Shown in pieces: positions 1 to 5,631 of a stretch of 5,631 nucleotides of DNA. Numbering within the stretch: the first letter of the stretch is position 1; the number at the start of each line of letters is the position of its first letter. The notes under the pieces were generated by a model. That model did no database searches and had not been told where the DNA came from. It worked only from the letters and a program-made list of their open reading frames with translations. This DNA is from Zavarzinia sp. (GTDB taxonomy: Bacteria > Pseudomonadota > Alphaproteobacteria > Zavarziniales > Zavarziniaceae), in assembly GCA_028694545.1 (NCBI GenBank), contig JAQVKV010000211.1, forward strand, positions 1-5,631. The letters are read 5' to 3'. The translations under genes were made by a program, and so were the position numbers.

Positions 1-903
1 CTCTCGTTTGACGATCGCACGACCGATTTTCCCGAAGGCGATACCGATCGCTGTGTCGACACGCTGGTTGCCTGGTCTGTCGATCACGCGGTCGATGATA
101 CGGGGCCGGGCGCGGCGCAGGCACTCGCGACCGCAATCTGTCACGGGACCAAGGTCGCGGTTGCGCGTGGTGATGGCGCGAATGTTCTCGACGTCATGCT
201 GGTTGTCGACGGGCCGACCCACAATCGGCAGGTCGTTACCCTGTCCGTGATCGAGGGCTCGCTCGATACGCTGGATTTCATGTTGAGCAGTTGGCGACAG
301 ATCGTGCTCGCCCTGTCGATCGCGGGCTTCGCCGGTGTCTTCGCCTATTTCCTGCGCCTCGGGACCTATCGGGCCTATGTCGAGGCCAGCGGTCGCGCCA
401 GCACCGACGGCCTGTCGGGCCTGATGCGGCGCGAGGAATTCCTGACCATCTTCGAGCACGCGATGCGGCAGATCCAGGGCGGTACCGGTTTCGCCAGCCT
501 GCTCATCATCGACATTGATCACTTCAAGTCGATCAACGACCGTTTCGGCCATGCCGCCGGTGACGAAGTCATCCGTCAGGTCGGCCATCTGATCGGCTCG
601 ACCCTGCGGGGCGGCGACAGCGTGGGCCGGACCGGGGGCGAGGAATTCATGGTCCTGCTGCCCAGCCTGCCGAAATATGTAGCGGGGGAAGTGGCCGACC
701 GCCTGCGCAAGCGCATGGCCGCCAATGCCTTCACCTTCGGCGGGCAGACCTTCTTCGTCACGATCAGCGTCGGCGTCGCCTCGGTCATGCCGAGCGACAG
801 TGTCCAGTCCGTCAGCGAAAGGGCGGACCGGCGGCTCTATCAGGCAAAGCGCAAGGGCCGGAACTGCGTCATCTGGGAAGACGACGACAATCACGACTTC
901 TGA
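1..903 (+). CDS. Membrane-anchored GGDEF diguanylate cyclase, 5' end outside window
   Basis: Makes the second messenger cyclic di-GMP from two GTP. The frame is open from base 1 to the TGA at 901-903 (300 codons), so the internal ATG at 196 is unlikely to be the start; the true start is upstream. Counting codons from base 1: about 1-95 form a stretch I do not recognise, probably a sensor or extracytoplasmic region; about 101-120 are one hydrophobic helix (IVLALSIAGFAGVFAYFL); the GGDEF domain runs from about 132 to 296. It opens with STDGLSGLMRREEF, has the metal-site segment IDIDHFKSINDRFGH, the active-site motif GGEEF (634-648), and ends with RLYQAKRKGRN. An RGGD (607-618) sits exactly five residues before GGEEF, matching the inhibitory I-site RxxD, so product inhibition is likely. 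I see no EAL domain. The GGDEF call is secure; activity and the sensed signal are inferred or unknown. Confidence 0.93.
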   Translation, partial: LSFDDRTTDFPEGDTDRCVDTLVAWSVDHAVDDTGPGAAQALATAICHGTKVAVARGDGANVLDVMLVVDGPTHNRQVVTLSVIEGSLDTLDFMLSSWRQIVLALSIAGFAGVFAYFLRLGTYRAYVEASGRASTDGLSGLMRREEFLTIFEHAMRQIQGGTGFASLLIIDIDHFKSINDRFGHAAGDEVIRQVGHLIGSTLRGGDSVGRTGGEEFMVLLPSLPKYVAGEVADRLRKRMAANAFTFGGQTFFVTISVGVASVMPSDSVQSVSERADRRLYQAKRKGRNCVIWEDDDNHDF

Positions 904-928
904 GCCACGCGAAGGGCAGGGGTGCGGG

Positions 929-956
929 ATGGCCCAAAGATGGACCCGCATGGTCC
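929..956. promoter_or_regulatory. Phased ATGGNCC repeats and small dyad before cysS
   Basis: The 92-bp gap between the cyclase stop and cysS contains three copies of ATGGNCC beginning at 929, 940 and 950, that is 11 and 10 bp apart, close to one helical turn. The last part also forms a perfect dyad, GGACC-N5-GGTCC (942-956), and TGCGGG (923-928) is complementary to CCCGCA (945-950). No T-run follows, so this is not a convincing terminator. It could be a regulator site or a leader structure for cysS. Chance is also a fair explanation in GC-rich DNA. Confidence 0.25.
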
Positions 957-982
957 GATCTGCTAAAGCGGGGCCCTTGATC

Positions 983-987
983 GGAGG
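983..987 (+). promoter_or_regulatory. Ribosome binding site of cysS
   Basis: GGAGG lies 8 nt before the GTG at 996. This strong Shine-Dalgarno match fixes the GTG as the cysS start. The resulting protein lines up residue for residue with the known zinc-ligand numbering of E. coli CysRS, which supports the choice. Confidence 0.85.
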
Positions 988-995
988 TCGGCGCG

Positions 996-2387
996 GTGGT
1001 TCTGGTTCTTCACAATGGTGCGACCGGCAAGCGGGAGGAATTCGTCCCGCTGCGCCATGATGCGGTCGGCATGTATGTCTGCGGCCCGACGGTCTACGAC
1101 TATGCCCATATCGGCAATGCGCGCCCGGTCATCGTCTTCGACGTGCTCTATCGTTTGCTGAAGCGCCGCTACGCTTCCGTGCACTACGTCCGCAACATCA
1201 CGGATGTCGACGACAAGATTTCCGCCCGCGCCCGCGAGGCGGGGGAGGTGATCGGCGCGATCACGGCGCGCACCACCGCCGCCTTCCACGAGGACATGGC
1301 GGCGCTGGGCAGTCTGCCCCCCGATTCCGAGCCGCGCGCGACCGCCCATATCGGCAACATGATTGCCATGATCGAACGCCTGATCGAACGCGGCTATGCC
1401 TATGTCGCCGAGGGGCATGTGCTGTTCAGCGTCGCGGCCAAGGCGGATTACGGCAAGCTGTCCAATCGCTCGCGCGATGAGATGATCGCCGGTGCCCGGA
1501 TCGACGTCGCTCCCTACAAGCGCGACCCGGCCGATTTCACCCTGTGGAAGCCCTCGGGCGAGGACCAGCCCGGCTGGGACAGTCCCTGGGGTCGGGGGCG
1601 GCCCGGCTGGCACATCGAATGCAGTGCGATGAGCCTTGCCGAACTCGGCAAGACCTTCGACATCCACGGCGGTGGCCGCGACCTGGTCTTCCCTCATCAC
1701 GAGAATGAGGTCGCTCAGTCGGAAGCGGCGAACGGCGCCCCCTTCGTGCGCTATTGGGTGCACAACGGCTTCCTCACCGTGAACGGCGAAAAGATGTCGA
1801 AGAGCCTCGGCAATTTCGTCGTCGTGCGCGATGCGCTGAAGAAGGCTCCGGGCGAGGCGTTGCGTCTCAACATGCTCTCCACCCATTACCGCGCCCCGAT
1901 CGACTGGAACGACGAGGGCATCGCCCGTGCCCGCCAGGCGCTGGACCGCTGGTACGGCCTGATCGAGAAGGCGGAAGCCCATTGGGGCCGCTCGATTACG
2001 CCCGACGCCCATGTTCCCGAGGCGATCGAGGCGGCGCTGGACGATGACCTGAACACACCTCAGGCGATCGCCGAAATGCATGCGATCGCAAACGCGGGCT
2101 ATGCCGCCGGGACCGAGGACGCGCTGGTGCCGGCCGCCGCCAGTCTGAAGGCGGCGGGGGCGGCGCTGGGTGTCCTGCGCATGGAGCCGCACCAGTGGTT
2201 CCGCTGGCAGCCGGCCGGCGAGGCGGATGGTCCGACGGACGTGGAAATCGAAACCCTGATCGAGGCGCGCAAGGCGGCCCGCAAGGCGAAGAATTTCGCC
2301 GAGGCCGACCGAATCCGCGACGATCTGGCGGCCCGGGGTGTCCTGCTCGAGGACGGGCCCCAGGGCACGAAATGGAAAAGAGCCTGA
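996..2387 (+). CDS. cysS: Cysteinyl-tRNA synthetase
   Basis: Charges tRNA-Cys with cysteine in the cytosol using ATP (class I synthetase). The protein has 463 residues, near the 461 of the E. coli enzyme. Visible signatures are [16 protein letters not shown] with Cys29 and the HIGH-type motif HIGN at 38-41; GWHIECS with Cys209; FPHHENE with His234 and Glu238; and KMSKS at 266-270. Cys29, Cys209, His234 and Glu238 correspond to the family's four zinc ligands, so the cysteine-selecting site is intact. The C-terminal part (about 310-463), helical and rich in Ala, Lys and Arg, ends in [26 protein letters not shown], typical of the family's tRNA-binding end. Start is GTG behind GGAGG. The stop TGA is followed after one base by the cimA ATG, suggesting one transcript and coupled translation. 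HIGN in place of HIGH is a known natural variant, not a defect. Confidence 0.98.
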   Translation: MVLVLHNGATGKREEFVPLRHDAVGMYVCGPTVYDYAHIGNARPVIVFDVLYRLLKRRYASVHYVRNITDVDDKISARAREAGEVIGAITARTTAAFHEDMAALGSLPPDSEPRATAHIGNMIAMIERLIERGYAYVAEGHVLFSVAAKADYGKLSNRSRDEMIAGARIDVAPYKRDPADFTLWKPSGEDQPGWDSPWGRGRPGWHIECSAMSLAELGKTFDIHGGGRDLVFPHHENEVAQSEAANGAPFVRYWVHNGFLTVNGEKMSKSLGNFVVVRDALKKAPGEALRLNMLSTHYRAPIDWNDEGIARARQALDRWYGLIEKAEAHWGRSITPDAHVPEAIEAALDDDLNTPQAIAEMHAIANAGYAAGTEDALVPAAASLKAAGAALGVLRMEPHQWFRWQPAGEADGPTDVEIETLIEARKAARKAKNFAEADRIRDDLAARGVLLEDGPQGTKWKRA

Positions 2388-2388
2388 C

Positions 2389-4074
2389 ATGAGCGGCCAA
2401 TCGAGTGGCGCGAAGGAGCGCCTCTATCTTTTCGACACTACCCTGCGCGATGGCGCGCAGACCCGTGGTGTCGACTTTTCGGTCGAGGACAAGCGCGCCA
2501 TCGCCCAGGCCCTCGACCGCCTCGGCATCGATTACGTCGAGGGCGGCTGGCCCGGTGCCAATCCGACCGACACGGCCTTCTTCGGGAACGCGCCGGTGCT
2601 GAAGCACGCGGCCTTCACCGCCTTCGGCATGACAAGGCGCCCCGGGCGCAGCGCCGACAATGATCCCGGCCTCGCCGCCCTGCTGGACACGACGGCCAGC
2701 GCCATCTGCATCGTCGGCAAGACCTGGGATTTCCAGGTCGATGTCGCGCTGGAGATCCCTCGCGCCGAGAACATCGACATCATCGCCGACAGTATCGCGC
2801 ACCTGAAGGCACGCGGCCGCGAAGCCATGCTCGACGCCGAGCATTTCTTCGACGGTTACAAGGCCAACCCGCAATATGCCCTCGACTGCCTGAAGGCGGC
2901 CCATGGCGCCGGCGCCGACTGGGTGGTGCTGTGCGACACCAATGGTGGCACGCTGCCGCACGAGGTGGAGCGCATCACGGCGACGGTCGCCGAACATATC
3001 CCGGGCATCCGCCTCGGCATCCATGCCCACAATGATACGGACAATGCGGTCGCCAATTCGCTGGCCGCGATCCGGGCCGGCGCGCGCCAGGTCCAGGGCA
3101 CGCTGAATGGCTTGGGCGAGCGCTGCGGCAACGCCAATATCGTCAGCCTGATCGGCACCCTGTGCCTGAAGCCGGAATTCGCCGATCGTTTCGAGACCGG
3201 GATCACGCCGAAGGCGCTGAGCCACCTGACCCTGACCTCCCGCCTGCTCGACGAGATCCTGAACCGCAGCCCGAACCGGCATCAGCCCTATGTCGGCCAG
3301 GCCGCCTTCGCCCACAAGGGCGGGCTGCACGTCTCGGCCGTGTTGAAGAACCCTGCGACCTACGAGCATGTCCCGCCGGAAGCGGTGGGCAACGAGCGCC
3401 AGGTACTGATCTCGGATCAGGCGGGCAAGTCGAACATCCTCGCCCGGCTGCGCGACGTCGGCATCGAACTGCCGCCCAAGGACACCCGCGTCGATCGCCT
3501 GCTCGAGGAGGTGAAGGAGCGGGAGTATCAGGGCTATTCGTATGACGGCGCCGATGCCTCCTTCGAGCTGATGGCGCGCCGGGTGCTGGGCCAGGTACCG
3601 GACTATTTCTTCGTCGACAGTTTCAAGGTCCTGGTCGAGCGGCGTTACAACGCCAAGCGCGAGCTGGTCACCGTGTCGGAGGCGATCGTTCGCGTCCAGG
3701 TGGACGGCCAGAAGATGCTGTCCGTCGGCGAGGGCAATGGCCCCGTCAACGCGCTTGACGCCGCGCTCCGCCAGGATCTTGGCAAGTATCAGTCCTATAT
3801 CGACGATCTCGAACTCGTCGATTTCAAGGTGCGCATCCTTCAGCTCGGCAATGGCGCCAATGCGACGGGGCTGACCAATGTCGATCGCTGGCAGGCGGGC
3901 ACCGGGGCGGTGACCCGCGTGTTGATCGAAAGCGCCGATGCCGCGGGGCATCGCTGGTCGACCGTCGGTGTCTCGCCCAATATCGTCGAGGCTTCGTTCC
4001 AGGCGCTGGCGGATGCCATCGTCTACAAGCTCTATCGCGACGGCGCGCCGGCCGGCACGGGCCCCGCCGAATGA
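2389..4074 (+). CDS. cimA: Citramalate synthase (LeuA/CimA family)
   Basis: Probably condenses pyruvate and acetyl-CoA to (R)-citramalate, the first step of threonine-independent isoleucine synthesis. I chose ATG 2389 (561 residues): it follows the cysS stop by one base, has a GGAAAAGAG Shine-Dalgarno-like stretch at 2374-2382, and gives the usual short N-terminus before LYLFDTTLRDGAQ. The TIM-barrel catalytic part covers about 10-280: LRDGAQ (19-24) holds the catalytic Arg/Asp pair, HAHND (212-216) the metal-binding histidines, and GLGERCGN (241-248) the family's second signature. EGGWPGANPTD (51-61) is typical of the citramalate synthase subgroup rather than classic 2-isopropylmalate synthase. 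Residues from about 385 to 553 form the LeuA-type dimerisation and allosteric domain, so feedback control, probably by isoleucine, is expected. Its 3' end overlaps trmJ by 4 bp. Homocitrate or isopropylmalate synthase activity is less likely but not excluded by sequence alone. Confidence 0.9.
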   Translation: MSGQSSGAKERLYLFDTTLRDGAQTRGVDFSVEDKRAIAQALDRLGIDYVEGGWPGANPTDTAFFGNAPVLKHAAFTAFGMTRRPGRSADNDPGLAALLDTTASAICIVGKTWDFQVDVALEIPRAENIDIIADSIAHLKARGREAMLDAEHFFDGYKANPQYALDCLKAAHGAGADWVVLCDTNGGTLPHEVERITATVAEHIPGIRLGIHAHNDTDNAVANSLAAIRAGARQVQGTLNGLGERCGNANIVSLIGTLCLKPEFADRFETGITPKALSHLTLTSRLLDEILNRSPNRHQPYVGQAAFAHKGGLHVSAVLKNPATYEHVPPEAVGNERQVLISDQAGKSNILARLRDVGIELPPKDTRVDRLLEEVKEREYQGYSYDGADASFELMARRVLGQVPDYFFVDSFKVLVERRYNAKRELVTVSEAIVRVQVDGQKMLSVGEGNGPVNALDAALRQDLGKYQSYIDDLELVDFKVRILQLGNGANATGLTNVDRWQAGTGAVTRVLIESADAAGHRWSTVGVSPNIVEASFQALADAIVYKLYRDGAPAGTGPAE

Positions 4075-4931
4075 TGGGCGACGAGGACGCGCCGCGCGCC
4101 GAGGGCCCCAATCCCTTCGGCGTCGGCATCGGCTCGCGCCCGAAGCCGAAAGGCATCGGTGTCGGCCCCACCGAGGGGCCCGGGCCCGTCGTCGTGCTGG
4201 TCACGCCCCAGATGGGCGAAAATATCGGCACCACCGCACGCGCCATGGCCAATTTCGGTCTGTCGGAACTCCGCCTTGTCGCCCCGCGCGACGGCTGGCC
4301 GAACGAGCGCGCCTTTTCGGCCGCTTCGGGTGCCGACTGGATCCTTCAGGAGGCGACGGTCTATCCGACCACGGCGGCGGCGGTCGCGGACCTGACCCAT
4401 GTCTATGCGACCACGGCGCGCGATCGCGACATGGTGAAGCCCGTGGTGACGCCACGCCGGGCGGCCCAGGAATTCCGGGCGATCATCGATGCCGGCCGCA
4501 AGCCCGGTATACTCTTCGGACCCGAGCGCACGGGACTGGAGAATGACGACGTGGCGCTCGCCCATACGATCCTGAGCGTTCCGACCTCGCCGCGTTTCTG
4601 GTCCTTGAACCTGGCGCAGGCCGTGCTGCTTGTCGCCTATGAATGGCACATGCTGGATGTCGAGGTGCCGGAGAAATTCCTGCGAATCGGCGAGACGGAA
4701 CCGGCGACCCAGGCCGAAGTGCAGGGCCTCGTCGATCACCTGGTCGCGGAGCTGGACGAAGCGGGCTTCCTGCGCCCCGTCGAGAAGAAGCCGTCGATGG
4801 TGCGCAACATCGTCAGCTTCATTCAGCGCGCCCAGCCGACGGGGCAGGACATCCGAACCTTCCGCGGCGTCGTCCGCGCGCTGACGCGGCGCTACCAGCG
4901 CGGCCAGCCGAACCCGAAGCCGCGCAAGTGA
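4071..4931 (+). CDS. trmJ: tRNA (cytidine/uridine-32 2'-O) methyltransferase TrmJ-like (SpoU/TrmH family)
   Basis: SPOUT-class methyltransferase predicted to put a 2'-O-methyl group on nucleotide 32 of tRNAs with S-adenosylmethionine. It has 286 residues. Motif 1 is NIGTTARAMANFG (51-63) with Arg57 at the place of catalytic Arg23 of E. coli TrmJ. Motif 2 is LFGPERTGL (GPERTG at 150-155), and motif 3 is SLNLAQAV with Ser178 and Asn180; motifs 2 and 3 build the trefoil-knot cofactor site. Residues from about 205 to 286 form a helical, basic C-terminal extension as in TrmJ. The ATG overlaps the cimA stop (ATGA) with no clear Shine-Dalgarno site, so translation is probably coupled; a second ATG follows at 4074. 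The N-terminus is odd: about 38 Gly/Pro-rich residues precede the first core strand (PVVVLVTPQ), including an apparent 20-codon insertion. A GTG at 4194 could give a shorter form. The family is certain; the exact target is inferred. Confidence 0.92.
   Translation: MMGDEDAPRAEGPNPFGVGIGSRPKPKGIGVGPTEGPGPVVVLVTPQMGENIGTTARAMANFGLSELRLVAPRDGWPNERAFSAASGADWILQEATVYPTTAAAVADLTHVYATTARDRDMVKPVVTPRRAAQEFRAIIDAGRKPGILFGPERTGLENDDVALAHTILSVPTSPRFWSLNLAQAVLLVAYEWHMLDVEVPEKFLRIGETEPATQAEVQGLVDHLVAELDEAGFLRPVEKKPSMVRNIVSFIQRAQPTGQDIRTFRGVVRALTRRYQRGQPNPKPRK
4104..4170. repeat. In-frame quasi-palindromic segment inside trmJ, bounded by 7-bp direct repeats
   Basis: GGCCCCA occurs at 4104-4110 and again at 4164-4170, exactly 60 bp apart, a multiple of three. 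Between them lies a quasi-palindrome: 4113-4126 can pair with 4140-4153 at 12 of 14 positions around a 13-nt loop. It also holds two GGCATCGG copies (4125-4132 and 4152-4159). The encoded peptide is itself nearly mirror-like, GVGIG (17-21) then GIGVG (28-32). Removing one 60-bp unit would leave a clean frame reading AEGPTEGPG into the methyltransferase core. This resembles an insertion of a small palindromic element with a target duplication, but could be repeat drift in a non-essential tail. Confidence 0.4.
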
Positions 4932-4952
4932 CGCGGGCATCTTCCCGTTGAA

Positions 4953-5033
4953 TCGTCATCCCGGCGAAAGCCGGGATCTTTTGACCACAGGAGCTCCTCC
5001 TGCGCGAGATCCCGGCTTTCGCCGGGATGACGA
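4953..5033. repeat. Nested inverted repeat (REP-like intergenic element)
   Basis: The 27 bases at 4953-4979 are the perfect reverse complement of 5007-5033, with 27 bp between. Each arm is itself a hairpin: an 8-bp stem, ATCCCGGC with GCCGGGAT, closed by GAAA in the left arm (4958-4977) and by TTTC in the right (5009-5028). The centre holds a third, smaller dyad, CAGGAG-CTC-CTCCTG (4988-5002). The GTCATCCCGGCGAAAGCCGG core matches a repeat widespread between genes in GC-rich proteobacteria, whose translation (VIPAKAGI) is often mis-annotated as protein. It sits between convergent genes, a typical place for such elements. It may shape mRNA 3' ends or bind protein; its function here is not shown. 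Confidence 0.85.
4958..4982 (+). terminator. Possible intrinsic terminator of the cysS-cimA-trmJ unit
   Basis: Starting 26 bp after the trmJ stop, an 8-bp GC-rich stem with a GAAA loop (4958-4977) is followed by CTTTT (4978-4982). Position and form fit a Rho-independent terminator on the plus strand. The T-run is only four long and the hairpin is part of the repeat element, so termination may be partial or the repeat may simply stabilise the mRNA end. On the minus strand neither arm is followed by a T-run, so I see no equal signal for cynS. Confidence 0.4.
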
Positions 5034-5047
5034 GAATTCGGAATTCT
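5033..5047. repeat. Small dyad AGAATTC-G-GAATTCT next to the REP-like element
   Basis: A perfect 7-bp inverted repeat with a one-base centre starts at the last base of the right arm of the larger repeat. GAAT also directly precedes the core CGTCAT at the left edge (4950-4953). It may be the eroded border of the element. No role can be assigned. Confidence 0.3.
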
Positions 5048-5125
5048 TGCCGGGAGACGCCCAAGCCACCGCAGGGGCCGTGATGAGATCATGAGTGGAC
5101 GTTATCCCGGCCTCCATGGCGAATC

Positions 5126-5141
5126 TGTGACGGCGCTCACA
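5126..5141. promoter_or_regulatory. CRP-type dyad TGTGA-N6-TCACA
   Basis: TGTGA (5126-5130), six bases, TCACA (5137-5141) is an exact match to the two half-sites of the classical CRP/cAMP receptor site. A further TCACA follows at 5145-5149. It lies 27 bp beyond the cynS stop in the convergent gap, so it is not upstream of any gene seen here. It could serve an unseen transcript or be a hairpin in the cynS 3' end. The sequence match is certain; its use as a binding site is only a possibility. Confidence 0.3.
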
Positions 5142-5167
5142 CCCTCACAAGGATCGACGCTCTCGGC

Positions 5168-5611
5168 TCACCACTGCTTGTAGGGCAGGAACTTGCCGCT
5201 CATCTTCACTTCGATGCGGTCGCCCTTGGGGTTCGGCACCTTCTCGACATACATCTCGAAGTCGATGGCGCTCATGATGCCGTCGCCGCCCTTTTCCTGG
5301 ATCAGTTCCTTCAGGGTCTGGCCGTAAACGCCGACGATCTCGTAGAAGCGATAGATGCAAGGGTCGGTCGGGATCGCCTGGTCGAACAGCTTGGTCGGGC
5401 ATTCGGCCAGCACCACGGCGGCTTCCTGGGGCAGGCCCAGGATCGTCACCAGCGTGTCCGCCTTGTCGCGCGGCATCGAATTCATGCCGAGGCACGCGGA
5501 GGTGGTGAAGACTTCCGACAGGCCCACCGCCTCGGCGATGGCGGCCCAGGTCGTGCCGGTCGCGCGCTTGCGTTCCATGATCATTTCGGTGACGTCGAGT
5601 TTGGTCAGCAT
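5168..5611 (-). CDS. cynS: Cyanate hydratase (cyanase)
   Basis: Converts cyanate and bicarbonate to ammonia and carbon dioxide through carbamate. It detoxifies cyanate and can supply nitrogen; the family forms cytosolic homodecamers. The protein has 147 residues against 156 in E. coli, with a shorter N-terminus. Residues about 5-75 form the helical, HTH-like N-terminal domain (WAAIAEAVGLSEVFTTSACLG). The catalytic domain follows: IPTDPCIYRFYE (80-91) supplies Arg88 and Glu91, and GDGIMSAIDF (109-118) supplies Ser114. These are the equivalents of E. coli Arg96, Glu99 and Ser122, all shifted by eight, so the triad is intact. It ends with the family's SGKFLPYK tail. ATG 5611 is preceded by AAAGGG at a 7-nt spacing. 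It faces trmJ convergently; no cyanate transporter, carbonic anhydrase or cynR-type regulator is visible, though upstream DNA lies outside the window. Confidence 0.97.
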   Translation of the reverse strand: MLTKLDVTEMIMERKRATGTTWAAIAEAVGLSEVFTTSACLGMNSMPRDKADTLVTILGLPQEAAVVLAECPTKLFDQAIPTDPCIYRFYEIVGVYGQTLKELIQEKGGDGIMSAIDFEMYVEKVPNPKGDRIEVKMSGKFLPYKQW

Positions 5612-5618
5612 GCTCTTG

Positions 5619-5624
5619 CCCTTT
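5619..5624 (-). promoter_or_regulatory. Ribosome binding site of cynS
   Basis: Read on the minus strand, AAAGGG ends 7 nt before the ATG at 5611-5609. This is good Shine-Dalgarno spacing and supports that start. Only 20 bp of upstream DNA are present, too few to judge the promoter. Confidence 0.7.
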
Positions 5625-5631
5625 CGAGGGG

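Noticed and set aside
196..903. GGDEF protein starting at ATG 196
   Set aside because: The frame stays open with normal codon use back to base 1, so this ATG is an internal methionine (MLVVDGP).
941..969. Possible sigma-70 promoter for cysS (TGGACC ... GCTAAA)
   Set aside because: The spacing is only about 15 bp and both boxes match poorly; not enough to call a promoter.
2338..2388. Earlier GTG start for cimA at 2338
   Set aside because: It would add 17 residues translated out of frame from the cysS end. ATG 2389 has better context and gives the normal family N-terminus.
963..2390. Long open frame of 475 codons on the minus strand opposite cysS
   Set aside because: The plus strand carries an unmistakable CysRS with every zinc ligand and signature; the antisense frame is open because GC-rich codon bias removes stops, and its translation shows no family motif.
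1996..3951. 651-codon open frame on the minus strand opposite cysS and cimA
   Set aside because: It spans two real plus-strand genes and their junction, changes composition midway to a Pro/Arg-rich tail, and has no recognisable domain. It is a shadow of high-GC coding.
4032..4940. 302-codon minus-strand frame opposite trmJ
   Set aside because: Covered by the well-supported TrmJ gene; the translation is Arg/Ala/Gly-rich with no motif.
4979..5010. TTGACC between the repeat arms as a -35 box
   Set aside because: No acceptable -10 box follows at 16-18 bp and no plus-strand gene starts downstream in the window.
4819..5092. Two small minus-strand frames containing VIPAKAGIS and HPGESRDL
   Set aside because: These are translations of the intergenic GTCATCCCGGCG repeat, a familiar source of false proteins. 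They also run into the trmJ 3' end.

Overview
The window is GC-rich, densely coded bacterial DNA, most likely from an alphaproteobacterium, perhaps Rhodospirillales-like. The grounds are the strong G/C third-position bias, the HIGNARP form of the cysteinyl-tRNA synthetase signature, the cysS-cimA-trmJ gene run, and the intergenic GTCATCCCGGCGAAAGCCGG repeat, which is common in such genomes. The genus cannot be fixed from the sequence alone.

Layout: (1) Positions 1-903 (+) hold the 3' part of a membrane-anchored GGDEF diguanylate cyclase; its reading frame is still open at base 1, so the N-terminus lies outside the window. (2) Positions 904-995 are a short gap with small repeats and a good Shine-Dalgarno site. 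(3) Positions 996-4931 (+) are a tightly packed three-gene unit: cysS (GTG start), then after one base cimA (citramalate synthase), then with an ATGA overlap trmJ (tRNA 2'-O-methyltransferase). (4) Positions 4932-5167 are a convergent intergenic region. It carries a perfect 27-bp inverted repeat whose arms are themselves tetraloop hairpins, a possible terminator for the operon, and a perfect CRP-type TGTGA-N6-TCACA dyad. (5) Positions 5168-5611 (-) are a complete cyanase gene, cynS, whose promoter lies mostly or wholly beyond the right edge.

How the genes relate: cysS and trmJ both serve translation (tRNA charging and tRNA position-32 methylation). cimA feeds isoleucine synthesis from pyruvate and acetyl-CoA. 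Their spacing points to co-transcription and translational coupling. The cyclase (c-di-GMP signalling) and cyanase (cyanate detoxification and nitrogen release) appear to be independent units.

No new multi-gene system is evident; all four complete genes belong to well-known families. The points most worth a second look are small: an apparent 60-nt in-frame, quasi-palindromic insertion near the 5' end of trmJ, the nested inverted repeat after trmJ, and the CRP-like dyad in an unexpected place between two convergent genes.
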